From Urechis unicinctus (lineage: Eukaryota > Annelida > Polychaeta > Xenopneusta > Urechidae): DNA of 64,000 nt. Positions 24,778-38,000 of the stretch are shown here, in pieces; position 1 is the stretch's first letter; the number at the start of each line of letters is the position of its first letter. A model generated the notes under the pieces. That model saw nothing but the letters and a program-made list of their open reading frames with translations, did not search any database and was not told the origin of the DNA. Made by a program: the position numbers and the translations under genes. The DNA lies in assembly GCA_034190875.2 (NCBI GenBank), contig CM067354.1, positions 2,864,593-2,928,592 of the forward strand, written 5' to 3'.

Positions 24778-27700
24778 TTAATACATTCAACCTTATTGTA
24801 TGACAGCGTTTTGATACATCGCATATATCAAACGGATCGGATAAATGAATGATTCCACGCTGCCAACACATTAGCGATTTCCCTGGAAGGTCATCGTGAA
24901 TTAGACATACTGTTTATTATTCATCCGACGTCAAACAAATCCACTTTAATCGATGTCACGCGACAACGGCAGGGTTGATGAAGGAAATCAATCCACCATT
25001 GTATCGCTATGATGCACAGCTACTTCTGCTTTGATTGGGGAGTAATTTCTCGTTTTATCCATTGGTAACCAAGAGAAGCTAACTACCAACAAAAGGGCTA
25101 TTTCGGGGGGCGCCCGAATTATTCTCGTTTATGAATAACTATTGAATCGATCAAGCCTTCTTATACGTAACTCCAAATCACAGCCATAGCAATAGCAACC
25201 AACCGATCGGTCGTATCAATCAAGCCTAGATAGATTTGCATACGGCAGACTGCATACCGTGATTGCTTCGTTGTTAACTGTGTCAGATTATAATCTTCGT
25301 TAGAAATGCCATTTATTGATCACCGCTAATAATTAGTTATTTCCCTGTAGTAAACCAGAAAGATATTGTGCCCAGTGAATCAGTGACTGTCTCATCGCAT
25401 GTAGTCAATTATACACAATTCACCTCTACTATGTCTCATCATTACACACACAATGCACAACACTGGTACAGAAGAACATTAAAACAGTCTTAATCTTTAG
25501 GCATTGCAGCATCAGCTATTAATGCCAAATGTGTATTACATGGTTGCAATCACTGAAGACGTTTCCACACCTCTGAACGAAATATGATATGTCGACTACA
25601 ACACCGAATAGCACTATTGCTGATTCAATCTAGGTACATATCATATTACCATAGTTTCCCAAATGTCAAAATAGAAAGCCGGTTAGTGGAGTATCATTTG
25701 ATATAGAATACCCTGGGAATATTATCCGCAGCGCATCGATTGTATCAAATGACAAGAATAAATGGTTTGGAATAGCATGTTCAATATGAGCTATCGGCTT
25801 ATTTATTCTGCGGTCGCTGCAAGTAATAACACACAGAGGCATGATGGATAACTAGTGGTTAACGCTTGAATCTCTGTTAATTGTATGGCCGGCCATTCGT
25901 CACGCTGGCTGTGAAAGCTGTTACTTGAATGAGGGAGATGTTATTGAACGAATACACGCCCAATGCTAACGAAACATGTGCCAATGTGCACCGGTATATT
26001 CAATCCAATAACCTGTGATAGGATGCGAGGTGACAGATGCGTAATATACCGACAATAACGAGGTCATCTACAAACTCAAGCCTCTGTAAGGCAATTACAA
26101 GATGAACCAAATAAGCGCCATTGCGTCACCAGGCAGATATAAATTTGGTTTTCTTATCACAATGTCAGCCATTAGCATTGTTAGAGCTCATAAGATGGAC
26201 CAGAGCATGGAATCTTACTTCAGCCTAGCTGAATCCCAGAGAAGGGATATCAATTCATACGGGAGGTAAATTGTTTCCACTAACTGTTTTCAGATGGGCT
26301 ACATTCTCTCAGGATTAGAATATAAATGTTAATGCACTTTATTTGATTGAAACGAACAAAAAGGATAAATCATTCACTCAGAAAAATAGCTACGTGGTTG
26401 GTAGGTTTCTTTTCCGAATTCCAAATGCTAAATGAACAAGTAACACTCGAAATAATGCAGCACGATATGCATCACCGCAATCGCCGTATTACAATCCGAC
26501 AGGGGGCATATGGAGCTGCTTGTAGTCATTATTTTGCACTGAAAACACGCTGCAAGGATTAACTAACACCACATACATTGTATATTGTGTTCGTGAATCA
26601 ATTCGATGTATGAAATGTAGTGTGACCAACGTCGAAGGGTTCAGTTTAAAAACCAACAAAAGCAACAGTGTAATAGTACATATACTTGGCTGATATGAGC
26701 AATGGAATACTTGTTATTACCATTATATAGTGTACATAGTGATACCATCGAACAAGTTTTGTTGCAGATGCTGAGGCGGGGTGGAGGTTGACGAGGGGTG
26801 TGAGGTAGAGGGTGCTGGGGGGGGGGGGTCGAGCTGTCGATAACTAGTACGCAGTTTGATGGTGCTGGATCACTGTTATCAGCTCTTTTGAAATCACTGC
26901 AATGTCAAGTGCTCAAATAAGAGGCTAAGCAACAAAAATGGGCCATGAACAGAGGGAAAAGCAATTGTCAGTACAGCCTCAGCTTTATAGATATACAAAT
27001 CGTTATTAATGGCTATGCAATCTAAACGTGCGTTAAAAAACCACTCACTTGATTGTGGACCACAATATAGCTTCATATTTGTACAAGTGCGGTCTCAGTT
27101 GTATAGGTGCATGATACCAGAATAGTGATATGTAAAGCGTTCTACCAATGCCAGGGCATTATGCAAATCAGTATCATAAACCACTGCAATATAATCAACC
27201 GGACATGGTCAGGTCCTTACCGATAGTGGCGACTCTACGGGGCTAACTAATAACTTAAACATAAACGTTTCATAACTGACGTAATGGTGATGAACCAAGC
27301 GAGATAGAAGTGGGTCCATTCATGAGAACCTATAATATGCTCTCGCAGCGATACCCATAGGTGATAATGTAACTATCATACACCAATAGAATTAAAAGAG
27401 ATCATCACAATCAACGAAGACGCAGTTGCAGCAGTTATTAGACCTGCAAAAGTCTCGGAGGTGCCTGACGAACTATGATTGGCTAATGGTAAAGTAACCT
27501 AGATTTAGGGGAATGGTTTGTGCTACAGTTAATAACTGCTCCATAACCGCAGCCGGATGCGAATAAATGCAGGAATTATGATCCAAACCTCTATGTACAT
27601 GATCAAGTCGCGTGTAGAGATTAGATTTATAGTTAGGTTGGTCAATTTTGGCATTTCAAACTGCCACAACAAGACATCATCTAGCCATCATAATCAAGCT

Positions 27701-27936
27701 ACGACAATAAGCCATCAAATAGCCATCGTAATGGGATGCATAAAAAGTTATGGTACATATATCATGGCATCTGACAAGATTGATGCTAGTACAATACCCG
27801 AAATTATACATCTTGCTAATGCATGCATGTTAGCATGGCATAATCAGTAAACGCTTAACCGAAGCATGCTGACCTTGTAAGGCAAGAAACACTATACACT
27901 TCTTCAACCAATATGCATTGCTCTTCTGCGATGATA
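24778..27936. other. Non-coding right part of copy A
   Basis: Collinear with 59334-61704. Open frames 26347-26562 and 27557-27850 are stopped or frameshifted in B. A run of 12 G is at 26817-26828 in a local G-rich patch. Two units of a repeat of about 33 bp containing ATAGCCATCGTAAT-like text lie near 27666-27732, where B has three. Confidence 0.55.
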
Positions 27937-29621
27937 TAGGTATATGGTCAAGTAAGATAAGTGAATTCTTGTTGCTGTATCCGGCTACAGTCGACTTTGG
28001 GAATGCATTTGCCACTTCTACAGTACATGTGCGCATCACCAGATGCAGTGCAGGTCACATAAGTGTAGAGTATGTTGTAGGCTTGTGTTTTGTTCGAATT
28101 CCGCAATGACATTGCGAACGGAGTGATTGTCTAGCAAAATATGCACTGCAGCATGACAAGATGCACTGCGGCATTTGTTTGCATGGACTATGGTTGGTCA
28201 TAGGGGAAGATGAAGAAACATTGGACCCACTATTCCAGAATTATGCTTGTATTAAGCACATGTATTGTGATGTTATTCAGCTGGAGGAACGCGAGTTTAG
28301 CAGCACGCTTCTGCCTCTTGACTGAGATGGTGGTATTCCGTGCGCGGAAGCAATCATGCAAAGATATATCACGAAAAGGGCGGCGATAAATGTTACTATG
28401 GTAACAAATCAACTGATTACACATCAGTCATTCTTAAATATATAACGTTGTTATGTTGATCATGTTGATGTATTCAATATAAGCATTGCCGTATACAAGC
28501 AATAAATACTATGAGAGGTAGTTATGAACTGAAGGCAAAGAAGGCGTTCAAATGGCACACCACCTATGCTTGATAGTCCGTTGACAAACCCCCTATTCCT
28601 GCAAGCATCACACTTACCTAAGCTAGAATATATTATCGTTATATCTTAAGCAGGAAAGAAGCTGTCTGGACGACACAATGATTGTAATATTAGGGGGTCT
28701 CAAAACAGCCATGCCGCTCTCACTGGTTTACAATGTTTGAGGTTCTGTCAACCACTCAACTCGGTGATTAGATCCACATATGGCGGCTACCCTATCAGGC
28801 CCAAGTCACGCGCCATTGTTTATGTGCCACCTTCACTACATATAACATTACCCCGCTTCTTTATAGGCATTCAAATATTGGCACTTTCTTTCAGCAGAAT
28901 CCTTATCTGCCGGATGTCATGGTATATTATCAAATATATAATGTTACTCAAAAGTGGAAGCTCCCATCACAGTCCGTAACCCCCATAATATCGGAACTTT
29001 GGTCTCTATGGTGTTTCGTAGAGATCCATATGGATATTGTAATAGGATCTAAGTATGTCTTCTCAACTAAGAATCCCACATACGCTAACAACAACTGATG
29101 ACAAATGCAAATAAATGTCGTATTAAGAATGTAACCATCAGCACAGACACAAACGATATTAATAGTTACTCCTTCTCAATTCTTAAATCATAATAATACA
29201 CTTTCGCATTTCAAGTATATATGAATAAAATCACATTCCTATAAACCACTTAAGTCTACTAGGCTTCTGCTATCGACAAGCTCAGCTAATATTTCAACTT
29301 ACAGTCCTTTTTTACTCGGCCCTCGGTGAAAGACAAGCACTCGTCTCTGTCAGCCATAGTTTAATTATATCAAGAATAACACAGACGAGACATCTTCTCA
29401 TATTCACTGGAACCGAACTGTCACCCGATTCCATTCAATATCCAGCATGTACAACCAACACCAGTGATATTTCAGATTGAAATCCATATCATATGATTTG
29501 AAGTATTAAACTGATCCTCTATGCATCTCCATAGGCGTGTGTATGTAAGGCTCCATCTCCGGATGTAAGGTGACAATCCTTAGCATAGGAACCTTACATA
29601 CTTCATTAACTTATCAACAAT
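27937..29621. other. Single-copy spacer
   Basis: No gene or repeat recognised. It begins where similarity to copy B stops. Confidence 0.45.
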
Positions 29622-30044
29622 ATGTGCATACGATTAACTCTCGATAAAGCACTCGACATAGCTTGCAGTGAGGAAGCCCCATACCAGCAGCTGCAGGATG
29701 ACCAACCGGTCAATGCGCTGCAGAAGCGCCCAGGTGCACCACAGAAAAAGCAGCACCAACAAAAGCGCAGCAATTCTCGGCAGCAGCCATATCCTCGCCA
29801 ACAGCATAGACATTTTTGCTGCAATTATGGACTCGATCACGAGCCTCAACCCTGCCCGGCTCATGGGGTCACATACTTGGCAATCGAGGGAACAAGGCAA
29901 CGAACTACTACGCGCACAGGAAGTGTCCACGAGCTGGTTAGCAAAGCCTCAGGTGGCAACCAGACTTGCGATTGGAAACCACAACACAACTCACAGAGAC
30001 AACCAAGCTCTAACGCAGATGTTGGTGGAGTCGCATCAACATAA
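29622..30044 (+). pseudogene. Decayed gag fragment of a gypsy-like element
   Basis: Gag packages retrotransposon RNA. This 140-residue open frame starts with RLTLDKALDIACSEEAPYQQ, which parallels the segment LTLDKVLDCARTYEATQQQ of the intact gag in this window (minus strand near 52043). After a glutamine/arginine-rich linker comes CCNYGLDHEPQPCPAHG (residues about 67-83). This has the layout of a zinc knuckle C-x2-C-x3-H-x4-C with the second cysteine changed to tyrosine. No second knuckle, protease, RT or LTR was seen around it. It belongs to a different gypsy lineage from the element at 48 kb. The frame is still open, but an ancestral frame from a truncated element is more likely than a working gene. 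Confidence 0.6.
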
Positions 30045-32171
30045 GCTAGACCGTACCTGTAGCTGGACGCTTATTTGGAAGGGAATGTCGTCCGCATGAC
30101 CTCATACAAGCAGCAGGTTCCCCAGACCAAGACAATACCGTCCTTTGGTCAACTTATTGTCTATGTGTAAATCATATGACAATTATTATGGTGTCGCATT
30201 AAAAATATGATTCGTTCGGGCATGTAATATGTTATCGATCCAAGAGCAAGTATCGCATTACCACCACATGTTCAGCACTATTGAATGGTGCGTTGTCAGC
30301 AGGGAATCAATTATAGATACCAAAGATGCTGTTGATATAACGTGTAGTTGTATTCGGCCTGAACTATCATTAGATGTTACGCGTGAAACTCGGTTTGTGT
30401 TTTCTTCACTATTTGTATCTACAATGCTTACAAACGGATGGTCTTCATTGCTGGAACAGTAACACACATATCACCGTAAAAACCGTTAAAACCCCAAAGA
30501 GGACGACATTGCTCAGGGAGGCTATGTAGCGAGTTATCAAAGCATCGCGCTCAATGCAATCCCATGAAGTGCGGTCTCACCTAGCCGGATATGAACAACA
30601 TAAACCATCTCACGAGACAATCACCTGATACATCAAACTCTATCTCATTGGACATTGCATTACCGAGAAGGCACTATGGTGCCGAGCTGTTTATGAATTC
30701 TCAATAGTGTATATGATTTTTAACAAATGTCGTTCGTCAAAATGACAATATAGTTACACTAGCTGTTTCAGGTATTTTATAAACGGTACATGTGAGATCT
30801 ATTTAGTAAGCATAATGTTAACGCTTACATACACCATGCTTACACATATAATTTATTCCGTATGACATACGCTCTAGCAAAACTGTAATGTTGCACGGGG
30901 TCGCAGATTTTGCATGCGTGACTGAATAAGCCTTCACTCACATTTCACATTGTAAACTGCATACGAGCTACTGGTAATACTATCTAGGGCCAGGCATATG
31001 ATATCATGTAATTGACCAGCTGAGCCATCGCCCACCAGCGCGGACGATGTACAGTGATCGTGTGAAGCATTCCGAAAGAATATGGGATCCCATCGAAGCC
31101 ATATCCAGAGGATGTATATTAAGATCTTTCAGCACATCATAGGCTCTTGAAACCGACTGCTACATACTGAACATTATGAAATTCATTACCCACCATGGTT
31201 TTCGTACCGTCACTTTATGCGCAACTTTACATCCTGCAAACGATGCATTTCATCAATCAACTTAACAAATGAGGTTTGATATCACAGGCTATTACTTGAT
31301 CTGCATATGTTAGCAGACAAACATGTGGAGGTTATATACACTATTTGGAAGCTGTACATGTGTCAAGTTTGCCGTTTGCAGACACCATTTATATTGGTTT
31401 ATGCCTGCGTTACCAAGATCCTAGTTAATGGAATGCACTTTATGTTAAAGACCTCATTTCTTGTTTGATGTTAATCAATGGCAAGCTGACAGACATATGT
31501 TAGTCTTTACTAATGTGGCTAATACATTCAATTACTATACATATAATATAGCATTTTAACGTGACACACTAGATCAAGTCTTTATTTTATAGACAGCACA
31601 CGCTCGTTAATATGAATTTAAATTAATGTATTATTGATTCACTAGTGTAAGTATAACTAGTAGGAGAACTTAGTATACCCTCGGTCAAGTCCAACCTAAG
31701 ATCTTGAGAGACTTGTCGTAATTGCCAGTTACAAACAGATATTTTAGCAAAGACTAAGACGGTTCAGACAAAGGCAAAAGCGCCAATGTTTTATGCAATC
31801 TGCTTATTATAATTATTGATTGATTGATTAATTGATGAGAAATAAGACATATGTGCTATGTCACAAACAAAGAGACAGACCAACGCCTATCAAGTGATAG
31901 TGGTAGTTTCGCTGTGTACTGTATGTTTGAAGATGGTTCTAGTTTTCTTGTGAACTGAATCCGGATCGGGAAAAAGGGATCGATTCGATTGAAATAACAG
32001 CATCGCTATGAGTTTCTAAAGACAAAATACAAGTTCACCACAATGACTGGTCGTAATTGATGGCCGTCACAGCAGATGTACAACGCTTATATCAATAGAG
32101 GTGCGACGTAAACATTTTAGCAGTCTTGATTGTGTTTCATAGAAAACTAGACAAATCGAACCCGGCTGCAA

Positions 32172-32174
<3 letters not shown>
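30045..32174. other. Non-coding spacer
   Basis: No supported gene. Frames of 69-77 codons at 30229-30467 overlap on opposite strands and carry no known motif. Scattered AT-rich low-complexity sequence occurs near 31805-31840. Confidence 0.45.
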
Positions 32175-32242
<68 letters not shown>

Positions 32243-32258
32243 ATCTGTTATATATATA

Positions 32259-32339
<81 letters not shown>

Positions 32340-32454
32340 TATATATATATAGATATAGATATATATATATATATATATATATATATCTATTATATATATA
32401 TATATATATATATATATCTATATATATCTATATATATCTATATATATATATATA
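32175..32454 (+). repeat. TA dinucleotide microsatellite, about 280 bp
   Basis: Almost pure alternating TA, interrupted by CTATCTGTTA, AGATATAGATA and several TATC/GATA variants. It yields a meaningless IYIYIY frame. Such tracts are self-complementary, can extrude cruciforms, and are difficult to assemble, so the length is uncertain. Confidence 0.97.
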
Positions 32455-33747
32455 GATTATTCTGTAGGTGACGTTCTGCAGCCAACTATCGATTAAACTT
32501 GAGGAGTGTAACGATAACATCAGCAATAAAAAAAATGCGGCTTACGGCGTTCAACTGGGTCATTCAGATTTGCTTCTTACTAATCTAATATGTCATTATT
32601 GATAGAACCCACAATACTGCGCCATATCATCAAGCCGTTGGTGGTATTACGCATTAAATTGAAGGCAACATTATATTTGCAATGACACCTGTACCACAGT
32701 GTGTCCAAGTATTAAATGCTCCGAGATATCCACGGTTGGAATAATACGGATTGTGGAGATGGTTCTGTCCATGATTTGATCTATTATCACTTGCTTTCTG
32801 CTTGAGAACAGTCAACATCAGCATTAAATACGACAAAATATATCATCATCAACCGAAGTAGCCTATCCCTGGAGCATACAAAGAATTGTGATTCACAATT
32901 AACTTATTGCTTTGATGCGAATGTGATACCTACCTCATGCAATAAACGTTAAATTCTTCGCAAATCGTCAAAATACGCATTGTTTTTTAGGAACACTTTG
33001 CAAATAGCCACCGCTAGTCACCGATTGAATTCAGTGTATTGGATATCGTTCAGCTGAACAGCTGTGTTACAGCCAATAACGTACAAGAAAGCACCCGCTC
33101 TCTGCCTTGATGATGATGTTGACGAGAGATGCTAGGAATGTTATGACTATGCAATACTTCTTGAATACAGTGGTGCGGGAGGTTGCTTTGAGCAGAAACG
33201 AGTGTCACACACTCCGTTTATAACCAAATTATGCCATTGTGTAGAGAAATGTACATCATGATAAAAATTGCTTCATACTGTATTTTAAGACTTTAGTCCT
33301 TTCCAATGGTGGCCATTATCTACATATATGCAGTCACCTCCTTCCACGAAGGCAACAAACCTTTGTCCTACATTTGCATATATTACACACGCCGTTGTCA
33401 ATACAGTCTCTCTGACTTCAATTTGACACAGCGACTACATAACAAACACATCTACCATATCGTATTATGATATCGATTTAAATCCGAATCGTTGACTCAA
33501 ATTACCCTAACCTGTCTTACCAATGCTGAATTTTTATGCCATCTTCATTTCGATTTCATTTGCGTGCCAATTGCTGTTGAAATAACGTAGTTGCGTAGTT
33601 TGCCATCAAGGTTATGTTCCACCTATTCTATTTGATGAGTGGTACGAATGTCCCTCGGCCACATAAATCTGCAACACATTCCCTTTTTTGACCATTGTCA
33701 TTGTCATTGTGGTCATTCGAGCCTGACTTGGCTGTTGTTTGCTTGAT
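32455..33747. other. Non-coding spacer
   Basis: Nothing recognised beyond ordinary AT-rich sequence. Confidence 0.4.
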
Positions 33748-33816
33748 ATCCATTTGTGCTAATGAGCCCGACTCAAAGACATCCATTTGTGGTACTAATG
33801 AGCCCGACTCAAAGAA
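33748..33816 (+). repeat. Short direct repeat of about 33-36 bp, two copies, with flanking nested motif
   Basis: Two adjacent units begin ATCCATTTGTG and contain AATGAGCCCGACTCAAAGA. A separate GTGGTCATTCGAG-CTGAC motif flanks the pair at about 33711 and 33825. Confidence 0.8.
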
Positions 33817-34014
33817 ATGTCTTTGTGGTCATTCGAGTCTGACAGCCAAATGATCTTGAGTTTGTCTTACCCACGCAGAAGCCTGCCTTTGTGCAAGAAT
33901 GTGTGAGTAATTTGCATATCAATGCTGTGGGTCAGACACACACTATACTGTGTCACAAGTGTAATGAATTGTAACGTCCTCTTTTAACTGTATTGCGGAA
34001 CTGGATCAGCTTAG

Positions 34015-34046
34015 GGACGCTCGTTTAACAGGACGCTCGTTTAACA
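34015..34046 (+). repeat. 16 bp direct duplication
   Basis: Two adjacent copies of GGACGCTCGTTTAACA. Confidence 0.9.
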
Positions 34047-34369
34047 AAACCATGCTGACCATAGCAAATTTTTGTCCTTACGTTAATGCTTGGCTTCTGC
34101 TTTTCGTTTGCCACAACAGAGGCGGGTCATTTCCAAAGCTGTAGTTTAGTTATTTTTCGAATTGGTTTGCGTTGTGAGTCTATTGATTTGTACAATTTTG
34201 TTTTTTTTCGTTTTCTGAGTTGCCAAGTAGTTAAATGCGATCCCACAAATGGTCATCTAGTGGACTGCTACAGAGTGTTGTACATCAGCCAGCATGTAAG
34301 TAATCTCACAGGGCCTTTCAGAACTTTATGTATGATTCTACCGGCCATATGAAATATGTTTTTTTCCCG

Positions 34370-35020
34370 AATTGTCTATTGCCTTACACATGTGACCTAG
34401 AGTTTAAAACCGGCTACATGTTTAGACGTAATTGTCCATTGTCTTAAACTTTGGGCATAAATTGTACAACCGACAGCTACTGGCCCCGGCATTATACCAG
34501 GTACCTGTACTGTACAAGGTGTCCATTGCCTTAAACCCTCGACTTAAAGTGTACTACCGACAGTTATTGGCAACCTGCTGTGTACCAGGTACCTGTTCAA
34601 GCCTCATCGTCCCATGCCTCAATCCTGTGCCACCGGCAGCTACGGACATCCAACGTTATGCCAGCTGCCTGTTCATAACTGATTGTCCATTGCCTTATAC
34701 CTTTGACATACCGTATACAACCGATAACTATTGACACCCTGCGATATACCAGGAACCTGTTCAGGACTCATTGTCCTTTAGTTTAAACTTTGGTACTGCT
34801 GACAGCCACTGATACCAACGCTATACCAATTACCTGTTCATTCCTCTCAGTCCATTGCCTTAGACCTTAGCCTCGCGTGAAGAACCGATAGCTACTCATA
34901 CTCAGGCGTATACCTGGTGCCTTTTTCAGGACTGATCATCCATTGCATTTAACCTTTGACATTAAGAGTCTAACCTACAATTATTGTTCAGGTCTCATTG
35001 CCAAGTGCCTCAACTGTAAT
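34370..35020 (+). repeat. Degenerate tandem array, period about 80-88 bp, about 8 units
   Basis: Units share three landmarks in fixed order: TTGTCCATTGCCTTA, then ACAACCGACAGCTACTG, then TATACCAGGTACCTGTTCA. CCATTG-type starts fall near 34376, 34436, 34522, 34609, 34686, 34772, 34852, 34940 and 35000. The edge units are partial. Units are strongly diverged, so the array is old. A 100-codon frame (34432-34734) merely runs through it. Confidence 0.85.
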
Positions 35021-38000
35021 CAGTGGGGTGTGATATCTCTACTCATATTATTCGCCAAAAATATACATCGCACATTTCAATATGATATAGAACGGTTATG
35101 ACTTGAGAAAATAATCAGCGGATCCGTTTACCGTCGATTCCGTGTTAAACATAGCTTGTGATGGGCATTTTGGTTTCAATTGTATAAGGAGACTTATACA
35201 ACGGGAGAGCTGGAAGGTTTTACTTCGCAGCTAAATGATTACCATAGTTGGCATTAATCTAACAGGGAGAGTGTTAACAAAGTAGTTAGGCCGTCACCAG
35301 ATTTTACTGAATATACACCTTCCCTAGGCATTAATCATCGAATAGTGCATCAATAATGACACATATTAAAGATCGAATAGACAAGCGCTATGTTAATCGT
35401 TATTGAAATATATCTCACTTTGTCACGATGTTGATATGTCCCTCTATAAAAGGACGCGGTCATGTGACGTACACATATCATGCAGTAAGCGTAAACAGTT
35501 AACTCTTTGCAATCAATAGCTTCTAATCTTATGCATCAAGTATTGTTCTAGCAAGGTGCTCTGATATGACATAACTCATTGTCTTTGTCCTGGATCTGGA
35601 ACACACACTTTTCAATCCGCTAATTGAAAATGGCAAAGGCACCCAAACAATATTATAGGCGGAGATTGGCACGAGGAATCCGCATGTTGCGCTTATCACA
35701 GCAGGTTAATATTTATAGATGAGTTGGCATCCCTAAGCAGACTTGTTGGGCTGCCATCTATTAATAACATTCCGATAGTCTTTATTCAGACACAGTTTAC
35801 AGCTGCTTACTGTGTGGATCGTATTAACCCAAGGCAGGGAAGATCACAAAAGATAAAAAATAAGAACTTATATAAGACTTCTACACATGTGCGATTTTTT
35901 TATTCAAGGATGTTAGTTATACACGATCCATTTCTGACACCTTTTCCTACAGACTCTACAGTTACCGAATCATACTCAGTACACCCATCCATCTTATAGA
36001 AGATTACGTGGCCCATCCGACACCGTTCCCAAGATTCATTTGGGTTACACTGTCACATTCGCTGAGTTACGGACTGAACGAATATAAGCATTGTGCAAAA
36101 CAGGTGGTTTGCATATTTAATTGCTCAATAAAGAAGTTGTGTCGTTCAAAACTGCTAGAGGTGATTTCGCTTTGATGTGATGCTTCAGCGGAATCGATTA
36201 CGGTTAGACCATTTCAAATGGCGCAAAGTGCAGTATTTTACGATAGCATCGCAAGGTTATATACTTGCCCGGGGGCTTGCATGATCACTGCCACAATATC
36301 AAATTGATCAGCCATTGCGGACAAATAACTTTCATGTGACACGCACCACTCACCACTCAGTCACGCACCCATCGTGCTCACGACGAGCTGTGGCATCTTG
36401 ATATGTGGCGCTTTAGCAATCGGTCAACATATATCTTTGTGTTTCATTCGCATTGTCTCCCTCTTAGGCATCAGAAAAATCGATTCGTTCTAGCGAAAGA
36501 CTTCAATTACTCCATGGTCCCTGCTTATTTGTCACGCTGTATGCATGGTAATTCTATATTATCTTGGCTCTGGTATCAACATCATGATGTTCGTTGTGCG
36601 GCACTGTTGACCTGACGCATCAAGCTGCCCGACATTAACCATGGTATGTGAAAATAGCACATTTGTTCGGTTTGTACCAGAGAGTAGGCGGTAGATAAAA
36701 CATCGAGACTCCAGACTTGGTTTGTCCGTTGAACATATAGCGGTGATGTGTTAACTTCGTCCCCACGCCGACTCAACCAACTAACAAACCAGCCCCGCTT
36801 CGCACAAACAAGCTGTTGAACGCAGGGTCTTAGCTACTGGGGTTTGCTAAGCTAACCACAAACTGATAGTGCGAGTATGAAAAGTATTGCTACCAATTCG
36901 TCAACCAAACTCCCGTCCCACGTTTGACTCAAACGCGACATATGATAAACGACCTACAGCAACAACGCTTAACAACAGGTTTTGCTGTTCTATGTCTGGT
37001 CGGGGCCGCACATGGGGTGTGTAAATTACGCTGATTAAAAATGAAGAACATACAAACTTGGGTGGAGTGGGAGCAGAAGAGACTGGTTGTTTATTAAATG
37101 TATTGGTATGGGTATGTGTGGTTTTATGATACCCTTATAGTTAGCAAATCTCTGAAGGCTTTGCTGCCAATCTAAGTTGCCGATTAATGTATGTGCCCGT
37201 TACTTATCACTTTTGATGTCGAACTTACAGGAAGGTATTTTCTGTTCAATCGACTGCAGCAGTTGCTTGCACAATTTGAAGCATTCTGGTCAGTGTAGTT
37301 TGCCTGCGCATTCCTGAGTACCAATATTTCCTTACATGCCATGGCTCAATAGGCCATGAATAGCATTATACAAATTGCTGCGACGTTTTCAGTATCTGCT
37401 ACATAACATTAGTCGACAATCATTAGTTTACTATTGCGTTTGCAGGGATCCCACGTGTCCAATATTGAACTGTGGTCATGGTGTAATTCCTACATCCTAT
37501 TTAATCAAGCGATCAAGTCATTTCCTCTCGAAGGGTGGTGAGCAGATGCTAGCGTAATTGCCTTGGGGACTATACTGCTAGTATGAAACATGGCACGAAT
37601 ATATCAATAGCATGTCATAAATGAAGTGTCAACTGCGATCAAGTACCGTTACGACGTATTGAATAAAGATTTGATTGAATGTTCGTATGTGTTGTTATTG
37701 TAGTGAGGATCTACCTTTCAAAACATAGTATACAGTCTAACCTATCTGCATTAGCATAATGGATTGTTATCATTGCGCAATATAAAGGTACATGGTTTAA
37801 CTGATGGTCTATCTTTTGAAGGTAGGTTTATTATTATACTCTAAATTGTATGATATTCTAGTCTCGTGCATAAGTAGATACTATGGTGCCCAAAGCCACT
37901 CCTAGCATTAGTATTGTTCAATATCAAAGCTGCTATATGATTCAAACGTGTACATATTAAATATTGAACATTAGTCAATACGAAAGCTGGATACAAAAAA

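Larger units (their letters stand above)
1..27936 (+). repeat. Segmental duplication, copy A (left edge outside the window)
   Basis: Long stretches here reappear in the same order and orientation in copy B (42640-61704). Anchor pairs read by eye are 160-240 with 42840-42960, 2250-2340 with 44448-44535, 4010-4080 with 44850-44940, 4440-4620 with 44960-45170, 8700-10180 with 46005-47330, 10700-11400 with 47500-48120 plus 53077-53150, 22110-23180 with 55800-56860, 24190-24700 with 57690-58790 and 25530-27936 with 59770-61704. Many substitutions and indels indicate an old event. Similarity stops near 27936, where B turns into different sequence. No exact identity was computed. Confidence 0.85.

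Noticed and set aside
32126..32455. 109-codon frame of alternating Ile-Tyr
   Set aside because: Translation of a TA microsatellite.
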